Translations under genes and position numbers: made by a program
Shown here: positions 55,209 through 64,000 of the stretch, piece after piece
How the letters are laid out: each line of letters begins with the position of its first letter
Position numbering within the stretch: the first letter of the stretch is position 1
DNA from: Rhizodiscina lignyota
Taxonomy: Eukaryota > Ascomycota > Dothideomycetes > Aulographales > Rhizodiscinaceae
Length of the DNA: 64,000 nt
Reading direction: 5' to 3'
Assembly: GCA_010015805.1 (NCBI GenBank)
Contig: ML978130.1
Coordinates: forward strand, 558,001 to 622,000
Notes under the pieces: model-generated
Database searches by the model: none
Told to the model about the DNA's origin: nothing
The model's input: the letters and a program-made list of their open reading frames with translations, nothing else

Positions 55209-57546
55209 ATGACCGGTTCGTATCTGATCGCTCCCTGATTGGCTAGGTGTATACTTATATGTTTTGCTAGGACCTGGCTGCGCCTATAACTTGCTACAAT
55301 CCGAGAATGATGTTTCGTCTCCTTACGATTTTGTAATTGTTGGAGGAGGCACTGCTGTTAGTTATTGACGCCGCTCTGACAACGTCGTTGATGGAATAGA
55401 ATGGACTAAGTCGAACAGGGCTGTGCCCTCGCAGCAAGACTAGCGGAAGATGGCAGCTTCAGAGTGTTGCTTATCGAAGCCGGTTCAAAGTGAGGTCAGC
55501 ACTGCTTACGACAAATACCATGTTAACATCCCAGCGACAAAGGGGCGACGATGTTACAGATATTCGCAAGCCCTTCATGTGGCCATTCTTGTCCGGATCA
55601 AAAGTTGATTGGAACTACAAGACTGTCGCTCAAAAAGGTCTCAACAACCGGGTCATTGCATGCCCGCGAGGTTTTGTTTTGGGCGGTTGCTCCGCAATCA
55701 GTATGTCGTGTCAGTCACGATATTTGTTCCGTCGCCATTGACGTAGCCAGATGCTTTGACTTATAATCGAGCCTCAAATGACTTTTACGACAAGTGGGCG
55801 GAAGACGTGGAGGATGGCGGCTGGTCGTGGAAGAGCATGGAACATTATTACCGCAAGGTACGTCGCACCAGGCATTGTTGTAACGATTACCTCTCATTTT
55901 GCCATCTCGCAGACAGTATCATTAGTACCTCCAGCGGATGAGCACGATACAACCGGCCAGGTTGATCCGGCGTTGTATGGGAACGGACCAATCCAGCTCA
56001 GCATCAATACGTCGTATTCCAAGGACATTCATAGCCGGACTATGGAATCTGTGGACTCGCTTGGAGGACAGTTTTTCACCAATCTAGATTTACAAGGAGG
56101 CAGAACACTAGGTTTCAGTACGTTTTAAGGCGCCGCTATCCGATAATATACAATATTGACAGGAGCAGGTTGGCTCGTATCTACTGTGGCAGGCGGCGAG
56201 CGCAGCTATACCACTCGATATCTCGACACCATGGAAAACGGCAAGAATCTCGATATATTGATCAACACCAGGGTCACGCGCATACTCCCCGTTCCAGGTT
56301 CACTCGGAGCTCCCGACATGAGGACGGTCGAAATTGCCTCGTCGCGTGAAGGTAGTAATCAGCAATCGCCATTTTTCGTTGAATATTGTGCTAAGTGATA
56401 CGAAAGGTCCCCGCTCTACTATCACCGCACGGAAAGAAGTCATTCTTGCTGCAGGCTCGATCAATTCTCCTCAGATCTTGCAGCTCTCCGGAATTGGCTC
56501 GAAGAAGATTCTTGAGCCTCTTGGAATTGATGTCCATTTGGACATCCAGGACGTCGGTCTCAACTTGCGCGATCATGCGACTATCGCAACTTACTTTTCA
56601 ACCACCTCCCAAGCGACATGGGACGGAATAGTACGAGATCATTCCGAACTAGGCAAGTTTGCGACACAATGGGACAACTCTCGTAATGGGCTATTTGCCG
56701 ATCCACCGGCGAGCGGGCTTGGATATATTCGATTACCGGACGATGATCCTGTCCTGAAGAAAGTTGGAGATCCCTCGTCTGGTCCTAGCGCAGCGCACAT
56801 TGAATACGCATTCGGGGCGAGTACATACAGTAGTGTGGCATGTGCTCTGAAAGCTAATCAAGAGCAGAATGGATTTATTCCCCTCAGCACTGAGCCGCCG
56901 CCGACATCTGGAAATTACATAACGGCTCTTGTGGTATCTACCAGTCCAACTTCAGGTGAACATGTGCATTCTGGGATAAATCAGATACTATGGCGACTAA
57001 TCCAAACTTCTTAGCTGGATCCGTCCAGATAAATTCTTCAGACGCATTCGACGCTCCATTAATCGACTTTGCGATATTAACAACAGAATTCGACCAACAT
57101 ACCATAGTTGAAGGCATGAAGAGTGCTGTGAAACTGTTTGCTGCCGCGCCGCTCAAAGAGATTAATACGAAGCCGTGCGGTACGTTCGCAGCCGCACTGG
57201 AAACTGGGTCGGACGACGCGCTCCTCAATTACGCTCGGGATATTGGAATCACCATGTTTCACGCATCGTGTACCACTGCAATGAGTCCTGTTAGCGCTAG
57301 TTGGGGTGTCGTCAATCCTGATTTGACTGTCAAGGGTGCACAGGGGCTGCGAATTGTCGATGCAGGCGTTTTTGTGAGTCAACTTTCGCGGGCAGGACTA
57401 CGTGCTTGTGGTAGATCGAGATGAATACTAACATCTTGAAGCCTCGTATCCCTGAATGCCACCCGACTGGTGTAATATATGCACTGGCGGAGAGGGCTGC
57501 CGATATCATCAAGACGAAGTACTCCGCAGCGCTATCGGAATCTTGA
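55209..57546 (+). CDS. GMC-family FAD oxidoreductase, ten exons
   Basis: Exons: 55209-55215, 55271-55356, 55419-55489, 55543-55700, 55751-55857, 55913-56117, 56163-56351, 56407-56955, 57015-57373, 57442-57546; 611 residues, the family's normal size. All joins keep frame and restore family sequence. FAD-binding: YDFVIVGGGTAG (residues 21-32), with intron 2 between Ala31 and Gly32, and FRVLLIEAGSK. Then WNYKTVAQKGLNNRVIACPR, GFVLGGCSAINALTYNRA, KEVILAAGSINSPQILQLSG and IGSKKILEPLGIDVHLD. The active-site His pair is in MFHASCTTAMSP (His540) and PECHPTGVIYALAERAADII (His584). The block fits choline-dehydrogenase/aryl-alcohol-oxidase-type enzymes; no signal peptide was seen, which argues against a secreted oxidase. 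Substrate unknown. The 7-bp first exon is the weakest part of the model. Confidence 0.88.
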
Positions 57547-58037
57547 GGCGATCGCCCGACGTTTGAGCACGGTGACGTGAAAGTCTTTTATAGACAGGAT
57601 GTTAGTCTTTCCAAGGCGAGGGTCATTTCTGGATAGCGATGCATAGAAAGATTACAGATTTGATGTTTATCGGTATCGTCTTGGACTCTTTGGGGGACAG
57701 AAACTGCTTCCATATGATCCGAGTTGCATTTCAAAGCTCGAAATATTGATTCAGGAGCTCTATTTGCCTTCTCTCTTCTCATTCATCCTATCCGCATTTC
57801 TGCCGCCTGTGCCATGTTGTTTCTGGTATCCCCCTAGTTTCTGCGGTAGCTTCAGCTGCTATGAATAAGGGTGTTGTAGTCGCGGCTCCACACTTTTGTC
57901 ATCTTCAAGTTTCCCTTTCACTCGGCAACCAGAGGATTGCGCTCATCACTCTCTGCTTCTCGCTTCTTTTCCAAGTCTGCTGCGGCCGTTGTCGACGTTC
58001 CGCATCATATCCTTCCGTCGAGTATGAAGAATCCAGT
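57547..58037. other. Intergenic, convergent 3' ends
   Basis: 491 bp between the GMC gene and the F-box-like gene. No supported coding. Confidence 0.4.
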
Positions 58038-58988
58038 CTAGACTTTCGGACCCCGTGAGATTGTGACAGCTCCCCAATCATACACCGGTTGAAAGTAGCG
58101 CCTCTTATATGGGCGACTTTCGATCTGCCCCTCCTCCACCTCTTTTAGTGCCTTCCTCTTCCGTCCCTTCCGTTGGCAGCCGACCGAATGTCGTTGTACG
58201 CCGTACTCAATTTCTCGCAGGTTCCCCTCGTACTTCCCGGTCATGACAGCTTTCAGTTTCGAAGCGAAATCCCGACTTGCTCCTCCTTCGATGTGAACTT
58301 CATCGACACGCAAGAGTGCGAAGTCCTCCAGCAAGTATTGGTAGCGCTGCTCATTCTTCAAGAGTCTGTGTAGACTCCATTCGATGGTATGGAACACGAT
58401 GATGAGCCTGCGCAGGCGGTGTTTTGCGTTCCGCAAGTTCGTCACAAGGCGTTCGATGCTCTCAGACACACGACGACGCGCTTCTGCATCTTCGAAGTTA
58501 TCGGAAATGATCAGCTCCATCGATGTCATGCGAGAGTAGAATGATAAGTTCAGAGGAATAGTGGTGTCAATAGGAGGAATAGGATGATAGCATCCGAGCC
58601 TAAAGACGCCAGGCTCGGAATGCATCCTCGAATTACAGACTCTACCAATGCTCACGTGGAATGTGAAATCTTCGTAGAGGTAGTTGATCAGATCGAGATA
58701 GCATGTGCGCTCGACGAGACAAACGTTGTAGATCTTTCCGAGTATGGAGCTGTATGGAGAGAATTGGTATCGCCCGATGAGATTTCCGTCCTTGACTTTG
58801 ATTACTTTTGCGCCGCCCTCTCTTTCGAGATCTTCAGTATCCGGGGTATAATTATGGTTAATGGACCAGATCTGCTCCGGCATGTACGAAAGCACATGTA
58901 TGTCTTTGCGCCTCGAAAGTGGTATTTTCCAGCAGTATTGATAGATCTGCTGCCGGAGCTCGAGTGGAAGTGACTTGAACGTTGCCAT
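58038..58988 (-). CDS. F-box-like fungal protein
   Basis: Intronless, 316 residues from ATG at 58988-58986 (MATFKSLPLELRQQIYQYCW). The opening SLPLELRQQIYQYC is the F-box-like helix that opens many fungal proteins of this sort and could bind Skp1 in an SCF ubiquitin ligase. The rest is a conserved-in-pattern region with no recognised repeat: NVCLVERTCYLDLINYLYED, LNLSFYSRMTSMELIISDNF, and a basic region RKGRKRKALKEVEE near residues 280-295 that could be nuclear. Unrelated in sequence to the neighbouring enzymes. An in-frame GTG at 59030 would lengthen it by 14 residues but is less likely. Confidence 0.7.
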   Translation of the reverse strand: MATFKSLPLELRQQIYQYCWKIPLSRRKDIHVLSYMPEQIWSINHNYTPDTEDLEREGGAKVIKVKDGNLIGRYQFSPYSSILGKIYNVCLVERTCYLDLINYLYEDFTFHVSIGRVCNSRMHSEPGVFRLGCYHPIPPIDTTIPLNLSFYSRMTSMELIISDNFEDAEARRRVSESIERLVTNLRNAKHRLRRLIIVFHTIEWSLHRLLKNEQRYQYLLEDFALLRVDEVHIEGGASRDFASKLKAVMTGKYEGNLREIEYGVQRHSVGCQRKGRKRKALKEVEEGQIESRPYKRRYFQPVYDWGAVTISRGPKV

Positions 58989-60619
58989 ATTGGGAGAACC
59001 GATCTCGAAAGTACAGTATTGCGTCCTCACGCCTCAAACTTTGTAGGCTGTTGGATATAATGTGTTCGACGTTCGGAAGCTGGGTCAGTTCTGAGGATCG
59101 TGATGTGTGGTAATTGCAATGGTAGAACTTGAATTGACTTCGTGAAAGTAGGAAGAAAGTACATATCTTTATTTTAAGTGGGGCCCCACAACATATCTAG
59201 GCAGAACCGAAGCTCGGACTGTGATTGGACACATCACCAGCAATTTTCAGAACTTCAGCCTTCGGGCACAGAATCTCTCACTTCCGCTGCAAGGCCTTCC
59301 AATACGTTTGTCCTTTTTTGTAATTTTATCGTAGATGCCTTACACTATTGACAGCCGTCGCCGCCGTTTGATGTGGAAGCATCACGAACTAAGTGAGAGT
59401 TTGACCATACTGTTTGCCACGGCAGCCAGCTATTTTGCCACTCCAAGGCAAGTCCTGCAACAATAGGCATAGAACAGTCTCCTTCATGAGGACTAATGGA
59501 GAAGGAAGGGTCATGGTGCCATGTCCTCGTTCAAGTCGCCGAACGAGACGGGAGGCCTAGCAAGTAGAACTGCTCGGTGATTCTCCTTAGCTGCTATTCA
59601 TGAGGCACTGCAAAACATTCCTCTGCGCTCTGACTAGTGAAAAGGTCGGAAATGTCCACCCCAAGCGATGACGCGGCCGTGAGAGCTGTAGCCGGGCTTT
59701 GAAGCAAGCACGAAAGTGACTAAACGGCACGCGATCAGTATCGAGACTTCGCGACAGGGGACGAGCAGGCGGCGCGGCGATGAATAGGAATAAAACAGGA
59801 GTGCGTGTGCAGTCCAACTAAGACATGCTAAGCATCAGCTAGGCGCCACAAGCTATCGAAAACGTGAAGATGGGGCCGAGCTCAGGGGACGAGAATTGTG
59901 CGGAGCCCAGACCAGCGCCTCAACCGCGACGCCTCACTGCACAAAATCTCAAAGAATCCGGCCCGATTGCAAAAAAGCTTGACTCGGGGATTGTGGGGAC
60001 GGCACAGCATACTACATCTCGGCTCCGTAGCTCAAGTCTGTGCCTCAGGGCCGTTTTTGGGGGACCGATCAGTTTCGGTCAGTAGTGACGTACACGTTCC
60101 CTGGCTAACGGCACAGTACCCAGCAGCAATTTGCCCCTGACTTAGATATGCACAGCTGGTAAGCATTGAGGCACAATACATACCTATTCTAGTGTATCTG
60201 CCAAGGGTTTACTTCACAGGACAGCGGGGCCTTTCTGGTAGAGTATTGGGATGATGTCAAGCGATCTCGGGAGTGAAAATTGAGGACGTCGAGTCTATCA
60301 AGCGAATGGGTCATTATTTGATTTTGGCCGAAGTATTACATAGATTATAGTTAAACATGAACCCTGTGAATGGTATTATATGATTATTGTAAACCTTAAC
60401 ACCGAGGTCCAGATCCAATTCCCCAGCAAGCCATGAGTATATGGCCGTTCCTAGGAACTCCTAGAGAACGGGTATCAAACTGAATCCCAAGAGTTGCATG
60501 CGCACATGACTATTTCCCATGCCCGAATACTCCGTGTCTGACCCTAGTAGATCCTTCAAAATGAGAGCGCTATTTATTACAAAATCTTAATGGCCTGTTG
60601 CTGGCTTCAGGATTACACA
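58989..60619. other. Intergenic, 1.6 kb, nothing recognised
   Basis: Between the F-box-like gene's 5' side and the laccase 3' end. Several short open frames without motifs. GC-rich around 59,520-60,100 and AT-rich around 60,300-60,400. Confidence 0.4.
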
Positions 60620-62733
60620 TTACAAGCCGGAGTCAATCTGGTCCGGGATATTCGTGCCAGTCCAGGTGCCCCAGTTGCGACAGTTGTCTGAGGCGATAGC
60701 CGGGAACTTGAGCTTCTTGATATCATCAGGACGCTCAAGCACATTGATGTAAAGACCGGCGCTGACGTGCCAGGCAATGTGGCAGTGGAATGGCCAGACG
60801 GCCGGGTTATCTTGCTGCCACTGAAGCACGATGTAGCCTGGCGTGGTGCTGCCATCGGCATTGGTCGTCCCAGAGGGAACGAGCTGAACGTCACGCATCT
60901 GGGTATTTCCTGGATTCGTGACGGTGCCATCCCAGTCACCTACGCCTTGGGCGAGAACATGGAAGTTGTGACCGTGAAGATGCATTGGGTGGGCGCCGAA
61001 GGCGAAATTGTTCTTGATGATCAAGCGAACGGAAGAATTGGAGCCGAAATCGAAGACGTTCCATTCAGGCTCGAACGTCGTATTGCCAGCACCGACGGCA
61101 AGCAGGGTAGGGTCGTTGTAGTCGCCACGGAAGGACTCGCCATTCATGAACCATACAAAGTTGGTGCCGTTGGAGCCAAACGTGATCTCTACCGTCTCAG
61201 TGGTAGGCGGATTCGGGTCAGGCTTAGTAGGACACCAAGAAACAGTCTTGGAAAGATCATCGTTCTGGCAGCTGTTCAACTCGTCAGAGGAAACGGTCGA
61301 GGTTGTGGTAGGGAGAGTGTTGGCGTTGCTCAGATCGTAGTAAACACCAGCGACGCCCTGAGGGGAGATGCCGTCGGTAAATGAGCAAGGGCTCAGATTG
61401 GCGCGCATCCAATAAGAACCGGTGAGCTGGTTTTTGGCCTGGACGATGACATCGGATCTCTGTCCAACACCAAGTGTAATAACGTCGGTCGTATAAGGCA
61501 CAATGGGAACAAAGTCGTTGGCGATGACGCTCATGGTATGTCCATCAATGCTGAATTTCTGAATGCCCTCGGCGCTTGTATTGATCAATCGCAAGAGGTG
61601 CTTCTTTCCGCGCTTGAAGCGGAATTTCGAGATACCAGCATTAGCTGTGCATGGAAGAGTCGTATTCTGGCAAGGGTAGTTCATCTTGCCATTGATCAAG
61701 TTGTTGTTCGACTGGGGAACACCACCGGCCATGGTCTGATTGACGAGTGTGAAGTAGTCTTGATGATACCAGTCCGCCAGAGTAATTGGACCCAAATCAA
61801 TATCGTAAGCCGCGGTCCTGGGGCCGTGAATGACAATTGGGCCAAGGGCACCTCCAGCATACTGAGCACTGTAGTGGGAGTGATACCAAGAAGTTCCATA
61901 AACTGTGACGGATAGTTAGAATGGGCAGGATGAAGGTGAGGACATAACTTACCATCAGCTTTGAACAAATAGGTCATAGTGCCACCAGGTGGAATTGGAC
62001 ATTGAGATACAGCTGGAACACCATCAAACCAGGGAGTCTCTGACTGAAGCAAGCCGTGCCAGTGCAGAGAAGTACCCTCGTCGGGCAAGCTATTTACGAC
62101 GTTGACCTTGATCCAGTCACCCCAATTTGCCTCGATGAGAGGACCTGGGAAAGCGCCGTTTACAACAAGGCCATTCTTTTTAACACCATCTGGTGCAATA
62201 GTCTGGAAGCTGAGGTCGAAGTTGTACGTCCGAGTTACATGGGTGTCGGGAGCAGTTCCGCAGGGGCCGGAGGTGGGAGTCTGGCCGGCCGTGACTGTGA
62301 CTGTGGGGCGAGTAGCGACTTTTGTGTACTGGGGTCCCTTTCCGGGTGGTAGGTTGTATGGAAGATGGGGAGTCTTGTCAATTATGCCCCAAATGCTCTT
62401 GCCATTTGTGAGGGCTTGGATGATGCTTGCGAGGAGAGAAGTCTTTCCCTTTGGAACCCAGGCGGGAGCAACATATTTCGAGGCGAACTGGGGAAGACCG
62501 CCAGACGGAAATGCAGGCCCTGGTCGAGGTGATGGTGTTGTGTGACCCTTTGTTGGACGGCCAGGCCAAATGACGGGTAGTGGAGAAGAATCATATGGAT
62601 TTTTATAGGGACCATTAGGGTTTGAGGTTGTTGCAGCAGGTGCAGCGGTGGTTGCGGTCGCAGGAACAGCTTGAACGCCAGTGAAGGCGAGAGCTGCAAT
62701 GAGTGCAGTAAAAATAAGAGAGGCAGGCGCCAT
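60620..62733 (-). CDS. Secreted laccase (multicopper oxidase) with long N-terminal extension
   Basis: Oxidises phenols with reduction of O2 to water; melanin, lignin or detoxification roles are typical. Exon 1 (62733-61953) and exon 2 (61902-60620) with a 50-bp intron give 687 residues. Signal peptide: MAPASLIFTALIAALAFTGV. Residues about 23-160 are a Pro/Thr/Ala-rich extension absent from ordinary laccases, with SPLPVIWPGRPTKGHTTPSP. The three cupredoxin domains carry the four copper motifs: HWHG (224-227) in TSLHWHGLLQSETPWFDGVP; YGTSWYHSHYSAQYAGGALG (about 262-281); HPMHLHGHNFHVL (about 565-577); and WPFHCHIAWHVSAGL (630-644) with the T1 Cys634. The C-terminus ends DQIDSGL, the DSGL plug of ascomycete laccases. 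Divergent with nothing; its promoter lies toward 62,800-63,500. Confidence 0.93.
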
Positions 62734-64000
62734 CTCTACGAATGAGTATGAGAATTTTACTACGAATTACGAAGGAAATCCTCACAACTGAGGCGAATTG
62801 AGAAGGAAATGGCACGCGAGCAACTACTGACTCGATGATGAGAAATGGAAACGAGGGAATTGGAGCATGTTCTTATCCTCACTCTGAGCTTGTGCTCCCA
62901 TCGCCGGAGGGGGTAAGACAGGAGCTAGCCCTAGATCTCTGGTGCTATTTCTAGCTAGACATCGTTCCGGTCAAGACTATGGAAGTGTCCAGAGCGCGCG
63001 AAGAACGGCACAGCGCTGAAGGGGCGGCAAGAAGCAAGTTGATGACAGCGAAACAATTCTGGGGAGAGAAGGCTAACGGTTACAAGAGTACAGCCCTGTG
63101 CAGTGACGCCTTGTCGAGCATCACAGCGATAAAGCCAAATCGGGAAAGATGGACGCAGGGATAGGGGCACCAGAGCACCACAAAAACCTCCGGCTGGCTA
63201 GAAAGCTGAGCTCTGAGCGGTCCGGCTCCTGGGCTAGCTTGCCGAAAGCTGATCGTTGCGGGTCCGGTGGGAGTGCGCCTAGACAATAAGCTCGTTCGGG
63301 CACAGGGGAAATGAGGCTATTGATGATTCCAAACTGAGAAATCACCCAAACTTTTCAGAGTGAGTGAGGTCAGCTTGCATGAAATTTCACGGGAGACCTT
63401 ACCATGTGAGGAAATTCTACTCGAATATTACTGTCGTCCGGTACTCCATCTCATAGCATAGACATTGGCTCCAGTCGTGATAGTGGGGCCTCCGTGCCTA
63501 GAGAGAAGACAGACACGCTCACGTCACAGTGCCTGCATACTGGGTCAGGCACGCGACTGATGGTCGAGCGAGCAACGTTAGACGGAGGCTTAAGCCACAT
63601 GGTGGAAAAAACCGCCGCCATGGCGTCGTCGTTCGGGCCGTTTCAGGGAAGCTAGAGCCTAGCTCAGCGGCCTCCAGACGCTTGAGGCGACCGATAGGGG
63701 GTAGGCAGCAGACTGGTTAGCAGAAAATAGCTGAAGTGATTCTCGCTAACGGCTGAGCGCCACGTTTTTTTGCTTCAGTGTGGCGACTCCGGCGGCACAG
63801 GAGGCGCTCAAAGTCAAGGGACGGAAGCCAGCAGGCAGCGAGCATGTTATCCAGACCGGACCGCGGTCAGTTGGCGGTGGTAAGAATAGAATTGAGCTGG
63901 TTCAGGGATGCGGAAGAGCTGGCAGGCCAGGAAAGAGTTTTTAGGGCATGCGATAAGTAGATGCTGTCAACGTTGTTGCGTGCATCTGCGGCTACTGTAA
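62734..64000. other. Intergenic to right edge, promoter of the laccase gene
   Basis: 1.3 kb without a supported gene. Short open frames on both strands carry no motif. Confidence 0.4.

Noticed and set aside
55357-55542. Apparent frame breaks near the start of the GMC gene, at first read as lesions
   Set aside because: Choosing the acceptor at 55542 (CAAAG) and the intron 55357-55418 restores family sequence in frame, so the gene is intact.
1-64000. tRNA, rRNA, CRISPR array, intact transposase or reverse transcriptase
   Set aside because: Looked for T-arm/B-box-like strings, repeat-spacer patterns and transposon protein motifs in the open frames; nothing convincing was found.

Overview
The window is nuclear DNA of a filamentous ascomycete. 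Genes are frequently interrupted by short GT...AG introns, mostly 45-65 bp, often with CTGAC- or CTAAC-like branch sites. Gene families are typically fungal: HET and NACHT/STAND incompatibility proteins, DUF3328/UstYa proteins, an ascomycete laccase ending in DSGL, GH3 and GH45 cellulases, an AIM6-like protein, a URC4-like DUF1688 protein and an auxilin (SWA2) homologue. A plant-associated or saprobic Dothideomycete-like fungus would fit, but the class is inference. All gene models were spliced by eye and checked only for reading-frame continuity.

Layout, left to right. 1-10 kb: the 5' part of a URC4-like uracil-catabolism gene running off the left edge, a truncated Dal5-like MFS transporter, an intact NtaA/SnaA/DszA-type flavin monooxygenase, and the SWA2/auxilin homologue. 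10-14 kb: a NACHT STAND NTPase with a one-base insertion inside its Walker A motif, and a small hypothetical gene. 14-28 kb: a 3.2-kb gene-poor stretch, a secreted GH3 beta-glucosidase, an AIM6-like secreted phosphodiesterase-fold protein, an orphan STAND-type N-terminal-domain protein and a secreted type-B carboxylesterase. 28-32 kb: a formamidase-type nitrilase, the TLG1-like Qc-SNARE and a four-span membrane protein.

32-36 kb is the most interesting part. A 59-residue secreted peptide gene (34437-34616) with a signal peptide, a Kex2-type KR site and a Tyr/Cys-containing C-terminal tail lies between two UstYa/DUF3328 genes, each with HQLHC and HC...YLRQ motifs. This is the layout of a fungal dikaritin-type RiPP locus (ustiloxin, phomopsin and asperipin relatives). 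The peptide and the first UstYa gene are divergently transcribed. A second small spliced reading frame with a KR site, and a degenerate coding remnant, lie in the same block.

36-58 kb holds a cupin, a GH45 endoglucanase, two HET-domain genes bracketing a P450 and an APC permease, a CYP504-like P450, and a ten-exon GMC oxidoreductase. Some of these oxidative genes could extend the RiPP cluster, but cellulase and HET genes interrupt the run, so this is only a hypothesis. 58-64 kb carries an F-box-like protein and a secreted laccase with a long N-terminal extension. No rRNA, tRNA, CRISPR array or intact transposon was recognised.
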